From the IMG/VR virus record IMGVR_UViG_3300028800_000258, positions 1-29,526 of that record: a stretch of DNA of 29,526 nucleotides; one strand, given 5' to 3'. Positions 14,997-22,300 of the stretch are shown here, piece after piece (positions within the stretch are counted from its first letter, which is position 1; every line of letters starts with the position of its first letter). A program made the translations under genes and the position numbers. A model generated the notes under the pieces. That model was not told where the DNA came from. It saw only the letters and a program-made list of their open reading frames with translations, and did not search any database. Source of the stretch: a virus.

Positions 14997-15826
14997 AGGG
15001 TTATTTGAACTTGTTTTGGTTTCTTTTTCCCGCGAAAAATCGCTTCATAGTATAGTTGACGCTCCTCCCATTTCTTTCCTTGAACGTCATAATCAGCCCA
15101 GTTCAACGTATAAAATATCTCACTATCCGTTAGTTGCCAACCCTTCCAATCTACCGATTCCAACCCCTTAATAATAGCACGTTTTACCTTTGGAATCAAC
15201 CATAAAAACATTAATAACCAATATATATTCTTGAACTTATTATTGACATCTTTTGTTCTTTCCCGGCGGCGATCTATTTCCAAAAGTCTTTTAATTTCCT
15301 TAGGGAAATCCCGAATCATCATCTCCTTGCTAGTTTCGGACATCAAATCATTTAATCGGTATCGGTAAGCGTCATCATACTCGAATAGGGTAGCGATGAT
15401 TTCAGCTGTTTTATTAGACAAAGATGGACCGAACCCTTGGCGTAATAAAAATGAATTGATAAAAACCCATATCTCTCTCGAAGTGGAACAATAGTAATTT
15501 TCGGACAAATACCATTGTCCTAAGCACTTATCGGCAAACTCGTTAAATGATTTTAATGTTTTTTCGGGGCGGAAGATAACGAGAGGATTCTTCAGTAATT
15601 CCCGCAAAAATCTCTTAACCTTGTCTACCTCAGCCATCGCCACGTTAAAATCCTGATACGCTGGACTCACCCCAACTCGTGGGATTTTGATGCCTTGATA
15701 GTAGGTAAAAATCCCCTTTCCCTTTATTTCTTCTATCGCTCGCGTTTCATACACCACCACCGTAGCCCCCGATAGGGGTTGCTTTCTAGGATATTTATAT
15801 ATCTTTGCTGTTTTATTCTTTTTCAT
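14993..15826 (-). CDS. Uncharacterised protein following GroEL
   Basis: 277 residues, mixed alpha/beta, rich in aromatic and Lys residues. Segments include GIFTYYQGIKIPRVGVSPAY, an AYRYRLNDLMSETSKEM helix, a hydrophobic IYWLLMFLWLIPKVKRAII stretch that could be a buried or membrane helix, and a C-terminal GKKKPKQVQITL. The layout recalls tail-assembly chaperone-type or minor head proteins only loosely, and no motif settles the role. The ATG is 11 codons inside the end of groEL (14-base overlap), so it is probably made with GroEL. Confidence 0.45.
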   Translation of the reverse strand: MKKNKTAKIYKYPRKQPLSGATVVVYETRAIEEIKGKGIFTYYQGIKIPRVGVSPAYQDFNVAMAEVDKVKRFLRELLKNPLVIFRPEKTLKSFNEFADKCLGQWYLSENYYCSTSREIWVFINSFLLRQGFGPSLSNKTAEIIATLFEYDDAYRYRLNDLMSETSKEMMIRDFPKEIKRLLEIDRRRERTKDVNNKFKNIYWLLMFLWLIPKVKRAIIKGLESVDWKGWQLTDSEIFYTLNWADYDVQGKKWEERQLYYEAIFRGKKKPKQVQITL

Positions 15827-17363
15827 CTTTTCGGGGCAACAAGACCACCGACCCCACGGTCAAAATCGAAGCGGCAACTCCGATAGCTGCTTTGACTGCG
15901 CTCAAAACAACATCCGCAGGATCAACGATTCCCTCATCGAACATATCCACAATCTTGCCCGTCTTTGAATCGAACCCTTGAGTGGTTTTTGTAAGGGTCA
16001 AACTTTTATATATTTCATCTAAATCCTTACCGCAATTTAATACAATTTGGTCAAAAGGTTTCAATAGTACGGTTTTTAATATCTCTTCCCCTACGGTCTT
16101 ATCGTGAAGATTTGCTGATGCACTCATCAGGGCAATACCACCTCCTGCCACAATCCCATTTTCCAAAGCACAACTCGCCGCATTGATACTATCCTCCACT
16201 TTTAACCGGCGGTACGCAAGTGCAGATTCTGACTGCGCTCCCACGAAATATCTAGCGGTTTTAGTATTCAATCTCGCCGCACGATTCAACGCTTGATCTG
16301 AACCATCTACCTTGAGTGCTAAAATATGGTCATAGTTCGTATCGCCAATTTTAGTCAAATCTTTAATGCCGTCTAAGTAGGTATCTTCGGAATCTATCGT
16401 GATGTGTTCAACCGTTCCTAGGTGTTTTCTCTGTAAGTCCTGCATCTTTATTCCTTGCCCGATTACCATCCCCCCAGTGGCAAACGCTAAATCCTCCCAC
16501 CATTCATCCGCCCATAAGACAGGCATCTTCACGACGACCACCCGGAAACCAGACTGTTGCCGAAGAGCGATGAATGAATTAATCAATGTAATCTCAATGT
16601 CCTCGCAAAAGATAACGATTTCCTTGATACCTTCGTTTGATATTGCTTCCAAAATTGAATCTACCTCTTGCGCTGATATGATTTTCTTCCTCGCCAATAA
16701 AATAAGCGGATTATTCAATGTAACCTTGGTCAAAAGCCCCGTGTTCGCTAAATCGCACATATACCGTGAAACATACGTTGCCCCGTTCATTGTAATCCCC
16801 GTCCCGATAGTATAGGAATCTTCGGGGGTCTTTGAAACGTCCCAGTTAATAATCCCGTCTTTGCCGATTTTCTGGTAAATCTCCTGAATCATATTCCCGA
16901 TAGATTCATCCTCTGCGCTGATGGAAGCCACTTGACCAACCTCGTCAATGGTAATTTTCTTCGTCTGTTCTTTGATGGACTTCTCTATTTCCGGGATACA
17001 GGACTCTAAACTTCTCTTAATTTCCATAGGGCTAGCTTCGCTCAAATGTTTTAGTCCTTCTTCTAGTATCGCCGCCGTGAGAACACAGGTAGTCGAAGAA
17101 CCATCTCCCGATGCCTTATTTGCCCGATTGATAGCCTCGATTAAGATGTTCTTTCCCAAATCCTCAAGCGGATCTGCTAGAACAATACTGTTCGCAATAG
17201 TATAGCCATCGTTTGTCGTCAAATACTTCGGGCTTCTAATATCTTCGATTATTCCATTTTGCCCCGCCGTTCCCATCGTGCTTCCTACGGCTCGTGCAAT
17301 CTTTTGTATACCACTCATCATTCTTGGTCTCGCTTCTTCCGCAAAATAAAGATTTTCTTTCAT
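15813..17363 (-). CDS. groEL: Phage-encoded chaperonin GroEL (Hsp60)
   Basis: 516 residues, complete in all three domains. The ATP site keeps NDGYT (D52), GDGSSTT (D87, cellular form GDGTTT), LKVEDSINA (D391, cellular D398) and the ENGIVAGGG hinge (GGG 407-409). IVLNCG and VDPADVV near the end match the cellular IVLNCG and LDPTKVT. The apical region is recognisable (NNPLILLARKKI), but the conserved loop after KAPGFGD is replaced by MPVLWADEWWEDLA (280-293). The C-terminal GGM tail is absent. It would form a folding chamber with a GroES partner and is likely to assist phage capsid folding. The start overlaps the previous stop by ATGA. Confidence 0.9.
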   Translation of the reverse strand: MKENLYFAEEARPRMMSGIQKIARAVGSTMGTAGQNGIIEDIRSPKYLTTNDGYTIANSIVLADPLEDLGKNILIEAINRANKASGDGSSTTCVLTAAILEEGLKHLSEASPMEIKRSLESCIPEIEKSIKEQTKKITIDEVGQVASISAEDESIGNMIQEIYQKIGKDGIINWDVSKTPEDSYTIGTGITMNGATYVSRYMCDLANTGLLTKVTLNNPLILLARKKIISAQEVDSILEAISNEGIKEIVIFCEDIEITLINSFIALRQQSGFRVVVVKMPVLWADEWWEDLAFATGGMVIGQGIKMQDLQRKHLGTVEHITIDSEDTYLDGIKDLTKIGDTNYDHILALKVDGSDQALNRAARLNTKTARYFVGAQSESALAYRRLKVEDSINAASCALENGIVAGGGIALMSASANLHDKTVGEEILKTVLLKPFDQIVLNCGKDLDEIYKSLTLTKTTQGFDSKTGKIVDMFDEGIVDPADVVLSAVKAAIGVAASILTVGSVVLLPRKDEKE

Positions 17364-17602
17364 TTATATTCGTGATTAAATAGTTGATCGTCTGCTCGTA
17401 AGATTCGTCTTATGTTGTATTCAAGGTATCTCTGACTAGGAATGTCTGGCGGAAAATGAACTCGTAACCCACATCGCTCACAACGGTCTAGGATTCCTAC
17501 ATCGCACTCAATCGGAACAAACTTGTGCAAGAACTTCCCCCGCGAACAGCGAGATTTTCCATATCTATTTGGTAGCACGGGAGGTTGAAATAATATCTGC
17601 AT
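17360..17602 (-). CDS. Small CxxC protein between groES and groEL
   Basis: About 80 residues from the ATG at 17602 (MQILFQPPVLPNRYG), with a CERCGLRVHFPPD knuckle and earlier single Cys residues, ending DDQLFNHEYK. It overlaps the end of the GroES-like gene by 38 bases in another frame and overlaps groEL by ATGA. An ATG at 17611 and ones further upstream are possible starts. A protein of this kind between the two chaperonin genes is unusual; it may be a co-factor or an unrelated insertion. Confidence 0.5.
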   Translation of the reverse strand: MQILFQPPVLPNRYGKSRCSRGKFLHKFVPIECDVGILDRCERCGLRVHFPPDIPSQRYLEYNIRRILRADDQLFNHEYK

Positions 17603-17822
17603 ATTTAACATACCATTCAAAGTCATTCGACGCCTCAATAGGAAACTTAAAAGCCAAGAATCGGTCAAACTTCACCACGTCGCCAACCTTGATGCTTATA
17701 ATGTCTTTATCAATCGCCAACACCGTTCCAAGTTCCTGATAACTGGCTTGATCGCTTGGAATAAACGATTTCTTAATAAGCGGTTGGATTTTTATATAAC
17801 TATTCAATAGGATTTCCTTCAT
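17565..17822 (-). CDS. groES: GroES-like co-chaperonin (divergent)
   Basis: 85 residues. The order of elements follows GroES: IKIQPL strand, a flexible loop of about 15 residues (KKSFIPSDQASYQE) in the mobile-loop position, LGTVLAID, VGDVVKFDRF (cellular VGDIVIFN), FKFPI, and a final WYVKYADIIS (cellular VLIMSESDILA). It is slightly shorter than the usual 95-97 residues and identity is low, so the call depends partly on groEL 200 bases downstream. It should cap the GroEL chamber with a heptameric lid. The start overlaps the end of the previous small gene by 23 bases. Confidence 0.7.
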   Translation of the reverse strand: MKEILLNSYIKIQPLIKKSFIPSDQASYQELGTVLAIDKDIISIKVGDVVKFDRFLAFKFPIEASNDFEWYVKYADIISTSRATK

Positions 17823-17970
17823 ATTCTACGTCTTTAATTTCAGGTTTATCTTCGGGAATTATCGTCGCCATCTTTTTGCCCTCAATAATCGCATCGACCT
17901 TTTCTTTGTCTTTTTGAATATCATATCCCCCCAAGCGCCATATATTCCTTATCCTTTTTAGGAATGTCAT
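17800..17970 (-). CDS. Small protein upstream of groES
   Basis: 56 residues (MTFLKRIRNIWRLGGYDIQK, then a charged region ending EYEGNPIE). It has a basic amphipathic N-terminus and an acidic C-terminus. The stop lies inside the groES start region, which suggests translational coupling. No family is recognised. Confidence 0.45.
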   Translation of the reverse strand: MTFLKRIRNIWRLGGYDIQKDKEKVDAIIEGKKMATIIPEDKPEIKDVEYEGNPIE

Positions 17971-17977
17971 TGCTTTA

Positions 17978-18006
17978 ATTATTGCCTATTTTCTATTCTT
18001 CCGCAA
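17978..18006 (-). promoter_or_regulatory. Possible promoter before the chaperonin genes
   Basis: TTGCGG (18001-18006), 17-base spacer, AATAAT (17978-17983), then 7 bases to the ATG at 17970. It is weaker than the other promoters but has the same layout, and it overlaps the 3' end of the previous gene. Confidence 0.4.
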
Positions 18007-18225
18007 GGGTCTACAAATCATATCTTTATCCGCATCGTGTCGGTACTCAAAATCGTAGGGACTGATTGAACTTACCATCTCCGGCAGTCTTTCCCGGCGT
18101 TCGTTGCTTCTCGCGTATGATGTGCAGATTCCACAACATAACACCTCTTCTTGCGGGGGGATTTGAGATGGGGGTTCGCCATTTGTCCCAAAGTTTTTCG
18201 TTGAATCTGCTATATTTTGGTTCAT
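17986..18225 (-). CDS. Small cysteine-containing protein of unknown function
   Basis: 79 residues. Pro/Gln-rich N-terminus (GEPPSQIPPQEEVLCCGICT), a CCxxC cluster in the middle, then a charged part with MICRPLRKNRK at the end. The ATG overlaps the previous stop by ATGA. The Cys spacing could bind one metal with the late Cys. Confidence 0.45.
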   Translation of the reverse strand: MNQNIADSTKNFGTNGEPPSQIPPQEEVLCCGICTSYARSNERRERLPEMVSSISPYDFEYRHDADKDMICRPLRKNRK

Positions 18226-18425
18226 GTTGATTTCTTTTTCGACTTTTTCGGGGCGACTATATGGATTTCAACCCTTTTTATCTTAAAATCATCTTCGCTT
18301 CGTGCCGGAGAACCCGATGCGAATTCTTGATACTTAAATCGTATAGCCTGTCCTTTCTCTGGAAATGCACCGATTATTCCTCCGTAATCTTTATCATATA
18401 CTGCCCAACCTTTTATCTTTTTCAT
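18222..18425 (-). CDS. Small protein with C-terminal KRVEIHIVAPKK tail
   Basis: 67 residues: GWAVYDKDYGGIIGAFPEKG looks like a short beta domain, followed by IKRVEIHIVAPKKSKKKST. The same tail type (VEI-I-PAKK) ends the gene at 19051-19227. The tail codons carry the GGGGCGA-type DNA motif on the opposite strand. Function unknown. Confidence 0.45.
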   Translation of the reverse strand: MKKIKGWAVYDKDYGGIIGAFPEKGQAIRFKYQEFASGSPARSEDDFKIKRVEIHIVAPKKSKKKST

Positions 18426-18434
18426 TATATTTAT

Positions 18435-18686
18435 TTAGTTAGGGGGATTCTTTTTGACTCTTTTTTCTTTTTTTGCGGGGCGAATTTCAAACCAACAATT
18501 CTGTTTTTTTAATCTTCCTTCTTCCGTTGCTTTTTTATTCCTAAACGATTGCCAATATAGTTTGCCATTTTTTATTTTGAACATAGAATCATGGGCGAGT
18601 TTACAATCACAACAAACATCCACCACCCCAGTTTTCCACGGAACATATATCCACTCGCCCGCTTCCGCTATCTTTCGTTTTCTCAT
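18435..18686 (-). CDS. Small CxxC protein with C-terminal FEIRPAKK tail
   Basis: 83 residues from the ATG at 18686, chosen because it overlaps the previous stop by ATGA. DVCCDCKLAHDSMFKIKNGK holds a CxxC plus His and a later Cys, suggesting a zinc site. The end (FEIRPAKKEKRVKKNPPN) resembles the tails of neighbouring small proteins. Function unknown. Confidence 0.45.
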   Translation of the reverse strand: MRKRKIAEAGEWIYVPWKTGVVDVCCDCKLAHDSMFKIKNGKLYWQSFRNKKATEEGRLKKQNCWFEIRPAKKEKRVKKNPPN

Positions 18687-18916
18687 AATTCTTTTGCTGA
18701 ATGGGCTTTTATATAATCTTCGCCGTGTAATCCTTCCAAGATGTGTTTGGCAAAATCTTCGTCGGTCTGGAATGACCACCCGCAACCCTTAACTGGACAC
18801 CAACGGTCAAACGACGAGAAGTCGCCCGATAGAGTTGGCTTATTGTGAAGATACTCTAGGTACACTATTGCCGCCGTGAGAACTATCGTCGCGAAAAGTA
18901 AAACGATTATTTCCAT
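18683..18916 (-). CDS. Membrane protein with C2H2-type zinc finger
   Basis: 77 residues from the ATG at 18916. Residues 1-21 (MEIIVLLFATIVLTAAIVYL) form a transmembrane helix. The C-terminal half has C-x4-C-x12-H-x5-H (CPVKGCGWSFQTDEDFAKH, then LEGLH), the spacing of a C2H2 finger. A start at 18943 would overlap the previous gene. A membrane-tethered single finger is unusual; binding partner unknown. Confidence 0.45.
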   Translation of the reverse strand: MEIIVLLFATIVLTAAIVYLEYLHNKPTLSGDFSSFDRWCPVKGCGWSFQTDEDFAKHILEGLHGEDYIKAHSAKEL

Positions 18917-18926
18917 AGTGTTATTG

Positions 18927-19037
18927 TTATTTTTCTCCCGCAAGAGCTAAAGAGATTCTTGGGTTAGTAGTTTTCTTCTTTTTTTCCGGCGGCAAAAGAC
19001 CTAAAAGAGCTTCCCTTAATATCTGTTCTGGTTTCAT
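18927..19037 (-). CDS. Very short protein with LLPPEKKKK segment
   Basis: 36 residues (MKPEQILREALLGLLPPEKK, ending ISLALAGEK). It is tightly packed between genes. The PPEKKKK codons again form the recurrent GC-core/A-tract DNA motif. Translation is likely but not certain. Confidence 0.35.
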   Translation of the reverse strand: MKPEQILREALLGLLPPEKKKKTTNPRISLALAGEK

Positions 19038-19050
19038 TTTTTAGGATGTT

Positions 19051-19227
19051 TTAGTTTTTTTTGGCGGGCAAAATGCGGATTTCGACACGCTTAATTTCCC
19101 AACTAATTTCTGGACGAGTATGCTGTAGTATCCATTCTTTAGTAAAGAGATTCTTTTTCCATTTCACAACTTCTACTGTATGTCCTCCAACGATTAACGC
19201 CCACCAATATATCTTCGTGTTTTTCAT
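19051..19227 (-). CDS. Small protein with C-terminal KRVEIRILPAKK tail
   Basis: 58 residues: MKNTKIYWWALIVGGHTVEV, a basic aromatic middle, and the KRVEIRILPAKKN tail shared in style with the 18222-18425 gene. It may bind a common partner. Function unknown. Confidence 0.45.
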   Translation of the reverse strand: MKNTKIYWWALIVGGHTVEVVKWKKNLFTKEWILQHTRPEISWEIKRVEIRILPAKKN

Positions 19228-19266
19228 GTTTCCCTAATGAGTTTAATTAGTTTTGTATTCATGCTT

Positions 19267-19407
19267 TTATTTCTTGGGGGCGACTTTATCCCACTCCTTC
19301 AGTAATCTACCGCATCGTTCACACCACAATGCCGCTGGGCCAGCAATCAACCCACGAGGGAATCGTTCAGGTTTATGCCCGCGAAAGAAACAAATAAGTT
19401 TTTTCAT
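19267..19407 (-). CDS. Small CxxC protein
   Basis: 46 residues with one CERCGRLL knuckle and an early Cys (LICFFRGHKP) that with His could complete a zinc site. It starts with an ATGA overlap with the preceding gene and ends KVAPKK, again encoded by the GGGGCGA-type motif. Confidence 0.45.
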   Translation of the reverse strand: MKKLICFFRGHKPERFPRGLIAGPAALWCERCGRLLKEWDKVAPKK

Positions 19408-19748
19408 GCTTCCCTGATGAGTTTAATTAGTTTTTCTATATCTAATGCTTTGATGAACTCTTCTTTCTTTTTTTCTTCGCGGCGAACTAGAGCTTCGTTT
19501 ATTTCCCGTCCGATATTATTCCACCACGTTACCCGTTCATCAGCATCTTTGCTTGATAGAGTGCCGCCAATGGGCAGACCTTCCCAATCTTTATGCTCTG
19601 GCAACTTCAATTCAAGCACATACTCATCGTCTTCCCATGCGGCCTTTCTTAATCTTATGATTGGTTGCCCCGAAAAAGGAAGAAAAGATTTCTCTAACGC
19701 TTTTTCAAGAATGTTCCTAGCAGTATCGAGGGAATTAGAGTTTTTCAT
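19404..19748 (-). CDS. Charged protein of unknown function
   Basis: About 114 residues from the ATG at 19748 (MKNSNSLDTARNILEKALEK); an upstream ATG at 19772 is an alternative. A central WEDDEYVLELKLPEHKDWEG beta part is followed by a long Lys/Glu helix (REINEALVRREEKKKEEFIK) and a terminal helix. Overlaps on both sides support translation. No family is recognised. Confidence 0.45.
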   Translation of the reverse strand: MKNSNSLDTARNILEKALEKSFLPFSGQPIIRLRKAAWEDDEYVLELKLPEHKDWEGLPIGGTLSSKDADERVTWWNNIGREINEALVRREEKKKEEFIKALDIEKLIKLIREA

Positions 19749-19953
19749 TTTTTTTGTGCGCGTCATATTCATTTTCTATCGCCTCTCTTGTGGTTGCGTT
19801 CATGCACTGCTTACATTTCTTCGGCGCGGGATTTTTTTCTGCCGCCGGAAACTCGCTGATTTGTAATTCACACCCGCGCGTTTGGCACAAGTAAATAACC
19901 TTTTGATTCCACACTTCATCTGCTTTTGGAGGTTGTGCGCCGTATGATGCCAT
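19735..19953 (-). CDS. Small protein with four-cysteine zinc site
   Basis: 72 residues. C-x4-C (LCQTRGC) and C-x2-C (KKCKQCMN) about 20 residues apart would fit a zinc ribbon. It precedes the charged 19404 protein with a 14-base overlap. Function unknown. Confidence 0.45.
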   Translation of the reverse strand: MASYGAQPPKADEVWNQKVIYLCQTRGCELQISEFPAAEKNPAPKKCKQCMNATTREAIENEYDAHKKNEKL

Positions 19954-19955
19954 GT

Positions 19956-20294
19956 TTATAAATTATTAGCTTTTCTTACGTTTGCTTCATTGTTTGCCGT
20001 AACCTTAAATCCTTTCAATGATTCAAATAGATCGTCGTTCTCTTGCCACTCTTTCCATTCTTTCGTCGTTTCCCACTCGTCTTTTGCGTCTACGTTTGAG
20101 GTAAAGGATTTTCGTATCTCTCTTAATACTTTTTTCGCCGCGATTCTACTCGCAAGACGCAGGATACTAACGTGATACATAAGGATTTGTATATCTCCTC
20201 CCATATCAGACCAACGCTCGGCACTTACCAACTCCTTTGAATGGAGTAAATCCGTGAACCGCTTGATAGTATCCTGTACGTCTTGATCGTTCAT
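19956..20294 (-). CDS. Helical protein of unknown function next to the ssDNA-binding gene
   Basis: 112 residues, almost entirely alpha-helical in appearance (VQDTIKRFTDLLHSKELVSA, then LRLASRIAAKKVLREIRKS). Its first codon shares bases with the stop of the 20294-20695 gene, so the two are likely made together, possibly in a recombination module. Confidence 0.45.
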   Translation of the reverse strand: MNDQDVQDTIKRFTDLLHSKELVSAERWSDMGGDIQILMYHVSILRLASRIAAKKVLREIRKSFTSNVDAKDEWETTKEWKEWQENDDLFESLKGFKVTANNEANVRKANNL

Positions 20295-20695
20295 TAGAGT
20301 TTCGGCATATCGTCTTTAACGATTATCGAATAACCGTTCTCATCTTCGATGCGCTTATAGCCATCAGCAATTAAATACATCGGATATTTATTGCCGGACT
20401 CTTTATCAATCTCAACTTTCAACTCATGCCCTTGCCATAATGACGATGAACGTCCAAAAGCATCTATCAAACCGTTGATCGTCGCACGATTCAACGCCAC
20501 CTTTAACGCTTCGGTAGCACCATCAAACTGCACCTTGCACACATCTTGCGTCGTAGGGCTTCCGTCCTCGTTCTTGAATTGAGTATTTTCAACTGGATTG
20601 GTTTCGCTCACAATCTTGCACTTTGCAACCCGTGAGTTATACAAGTCTTTCTTTACCGCCCACGCACCCCCTTCACGCTTATCGTAATCAGCCAT
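20294..20695 (-). CDS. Probable ssDNA-binding protein
   Basis: 133 residues. An N-terminal YDKREGGAWAVKKD segment leads into a beta-rich core with CKVQFDGATEALKVALNRAT, INGLIDAFGRSSSLWQGHEL, KYPMYLIADGY and YSIIVKDDMPKL. This pattern is common in phage genes adjacent to an exonuclease, where an OB-fold single-strand binding role is assumed. Here it lies one base before the PD-(D/E)XK nuclease gene. The function is inferred from size, beta pattern and context. Confidence 0.45.
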   Translation of the reverse strand: MADYDKREGGAWAVKKDLYNSRVAKCKIVSETNPVENTQFKNEDGSPTTQDVCKVQFDGATEALKVALNRATINGLIDAFGRSSSLWQGHELKVEIDKESGNKYPMYLIADGYKRIEDENGYSIIVKDDMPKL

Positions 20696-21493
20696 TTATT
20701 TGTTTAAGATTTTATATAGTTTATTTGCCGCTTTGAACGCTTCTTTGTACTCTTCTGTGTTATACCGCTTCTCGACCTTGAACTCTTTTGCGCCGAAAGG
20801 AATAACAATGTATGCGCTAATTCGTACTGGCTCTTGTAGGATGCCTCCATTTGCCTCAAAAATGCCGTTCTCCGCCTGTTCGATGTCATAACCAGCTATC
20901 TGTATGAACTGACCATCAAACGCCTCACGGCTCGATTTGAAGTCAATAATAGCTTCTTGCCCGTTCTTCTGCCGAACCATGCAATCTACGATGCCTCCCG
21001 TCCACAATTCCTTTGAATAACAATGACCTTCGGAAACAAGGAACTTTTCTACATTATCGCACGCCCATATAGCAAACTCATAAACTTGTTTCCCCTTAAA
21101 CAGATTAGGCATCGGCCCAAACGGAAGTCCACCATCCGCTATACAAGTTTTCACATACGTTTCCAACTCGGCATGCATATCCGTTCCAGCATCTGCTTTG
21201 TCGTTTTTACTCTCGTAATGAGCAAAGCGAGCTTTCTTGAAGATAGGATATTTCTTTTGAAGGGCATCTATTCCTGCTTTTTTGTCGCCACTTGCTACGG
21301 CTTCCTCGTACTCTTGGCGGATCGTGGGAATTTTCTCGCCCGATTCTAGACACTCAACCGCCGCCGTTTCTGCCGCCCACCACGTCAAGGGCTTTGAGAT
21401 AACCCCGACAACCGTGGACGTTCCTATTAACGGCGCACCATCAAGAGTGTGCATATGCTCCCGTTTTTTATCAATGAACTTGTAATTATCCAT
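20696..21493 (-). CDS. PD-(D/E)XK exonuclease (RecB/Cas4-type)
   Basis: 265 residues carrying the ordered motifs of RecB-family nucleases: GTDMHAELE (His107), KELWTGGIVD (E162, D170), AIIDFKSSR (D184, K186) and QIAGYDIE (Q198, Y202). These residues bind the metal and position DNA in lambda-exonuclease and Cas4-like proteins. There is no helicase domain and no cluster of four cysteines, so it is neither AddB-like nor a classic Fe-S Cas4. It probably resects DNA ends for phage recombination or replication, with the neighbouring ssDNA-binding protein covering the product. The start overlaps the previous stop by 8 bases. Confidence 0.8.
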   Translation of the reverse strand: MDNYKFIDKKREHMHTLDGAPLIGTSTVVGVISKPLTWWAAETAAVECLESGEKIPTIRQEYEEAVASGDKKAGIDALQKKYPIFKKARFAHYESKNDKADAGTDMHAELETYVKTCIADGGLPFGPMPNLFKGKQVYEFAIWACDNVEKFLVSEGHCYSKELWTGGIVDCMVRQKNGQEAIIDFKSSREAFDGQFIQIAGYDIEQAENGIFEANGGILQEPVRISAYIVIPFGAKEFKVEKRYNTEEYKEAFKAANKLYKILNK

Positions 21494-21725
21494 GTGCGGT
21501 CATATACTCTTTACTCCCGCTCCCGACCATTGAGTCGTACATTGCGTCTATCTCATCATCTTCCGGCGGCGGCAGTTTTTCTTTTTCGTCGCCCACGCCT
21601 TCCACGTCGTCCTCGCCGCCAATCGGTTCAAATGCCGCCTTGACCGTTACTGGCCCTAATATCACATCCTCCCAAAACTCTGGGGTATGGGGTCCAAATA
21701 CTTCTACTTTTTCTTTTATTTCCAT
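21486..21725 (-). CDS. Small acidic protein upstream of the exonuclease
   Basis: 79 residues (MEIKEKVEVFGPHTPEFWED), then a Val/Ala part and an Asp/Glu/Pro-rich tail (KLPPPEDDEIDAMYDSMVG). The acidic tail could bind a basic partner or mimic DNA. A strong hairpin lies 24 bases before its start. Function unknown. Confidence 0.45.
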   Translation of the reverse strand: MEIKEKVEVFGPHTPEFWEDVILGPVTVKAAFEPIGGEDDVEGVGDEKEKLPPPEDDEIDAMYDSMVGSGSKEYMTAHG

Positions 21726-21748
21726 TGAATTGATTGTTAATTTATTAA

Positions 21749-21787
21749 CTACTCTGGGGGAGAGTTTGACTGCCGCCCCCAGAATAG
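21749..21787 (-). promoter_or_regulatory. 12-base RNA hairpin in the 5' region of the 21725 gene
   Basis: CTATTCTGGGGG and CCCCCAGAGTAG pair around a 15-base loop in minus-strand RNA, with one G-U pair that would be a C-A mismatch on the other strand. A TTGACA box lies directly upstream but no -10 follows. There is no U-tract. It may act as an attenuator or mRNA-stability element. Confidence 0.4.
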
Positions 21788-21796
21788 TGTCAACCT

Positions 21797-21937
21797 CTAA
21801 TCTGCTACGATGTTACTCTCTACCAAACCTTCCGCGTCCCTTTCTGATTTTTCTTCTTTTTCTTCCGCTGTCCGTTCCTCTACGGTTTCATCATCGAAAC
21901 AGAATACATTGATTACGTCTTGTTCGTATTTTGTCAT
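21797..21937 (-). CDS. Short acidic protein
   Basis: 46 residues (MTKYEQDVINVFCFDDETVE, ending GLVESNIVAD), rich in Glu and Lys. The ATG overlaps the previous stop by ATGA. No motif is present. Confidence 0.45.
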   Translation of the reverse strand: MTKYEQDVINVFCFDDETVEERTAEEKEEKSERDAEGLVESNIVAD

Positions 21938-22173
21938 TTTGATATTACTGCGAATTTTTTACTTGCGGGAAACATTCGACCATAGCTCCCCAGATGTGAT
22001 TCTATCGTCGCTACATCTGCGCCGAGGATAAGTGCAAGTTCCTTTAACTCGTGATAGTCATCAAGGTCAAGCAACAATCTTCCTTCTCTTGTGGCGAACT
22101 CAATCGCTATCTTTGCTTTCTTTAGGGATAGTATGCTGGCGGCGAGGTCTGCTTTTACAATTGATATGTTCAT
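21934..22173 (-). CDS. Small helical protein of unknown function
   Basis: 79 residues from the ATG at 22173 (MNISIVKADLAASILSLKKA), chosen for its TAATG junction with the previous gene. It contains ATREGRLLLDLDDYHELKEL and GADVATIESHL, probably a compact helical bundle. Function unknown. Confidence 0.45.
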   Translation of the reverse strand: MNISIVKADLAASILSLKKAKIAIEFATREGRLLLDLDDYHELKELALILGADVATIESHLGSYGRMFPASKKFAVISK

Positions 22174-22274
22174 TAGCGTAGTACATACACCGTGCCGACG
22201 AGCAGGGCGATTCCGAAAATCCAAAGCATCTCAATCAAGTAAGTCCTTAACCTGTATGTTTTGTAGTGTTCCAT
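22173..22274 (-). CDS. Single-pass membrane mini-protein
   Basis: 33 residues: a basic N-terminus (MEHYKTYRLRT), then a transmembrane helix (LIEMLWIFGIALLVGTVYVL), ending in Arg. It ends with a TAATG junction. It could be a membrane-active lysis or superinfection factor, but nothing beyond topology is visible. Confidence 0.4.
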   Translation of the reverse strand: MEHYKTYRLRTYLIEMLWIFGIALLVGTVYVLR

Positions 22275-22300
22275 TTTTTTGTTTTATTTGCGGGCGACCT

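Noticed and set aside
20696-21493. Cas4 linked to CRISPR adaptation
   Set aside because: There are no Fe-S cysteines and no CRISPR genes; the ssDNA-binding neighbour fits phage recombination.
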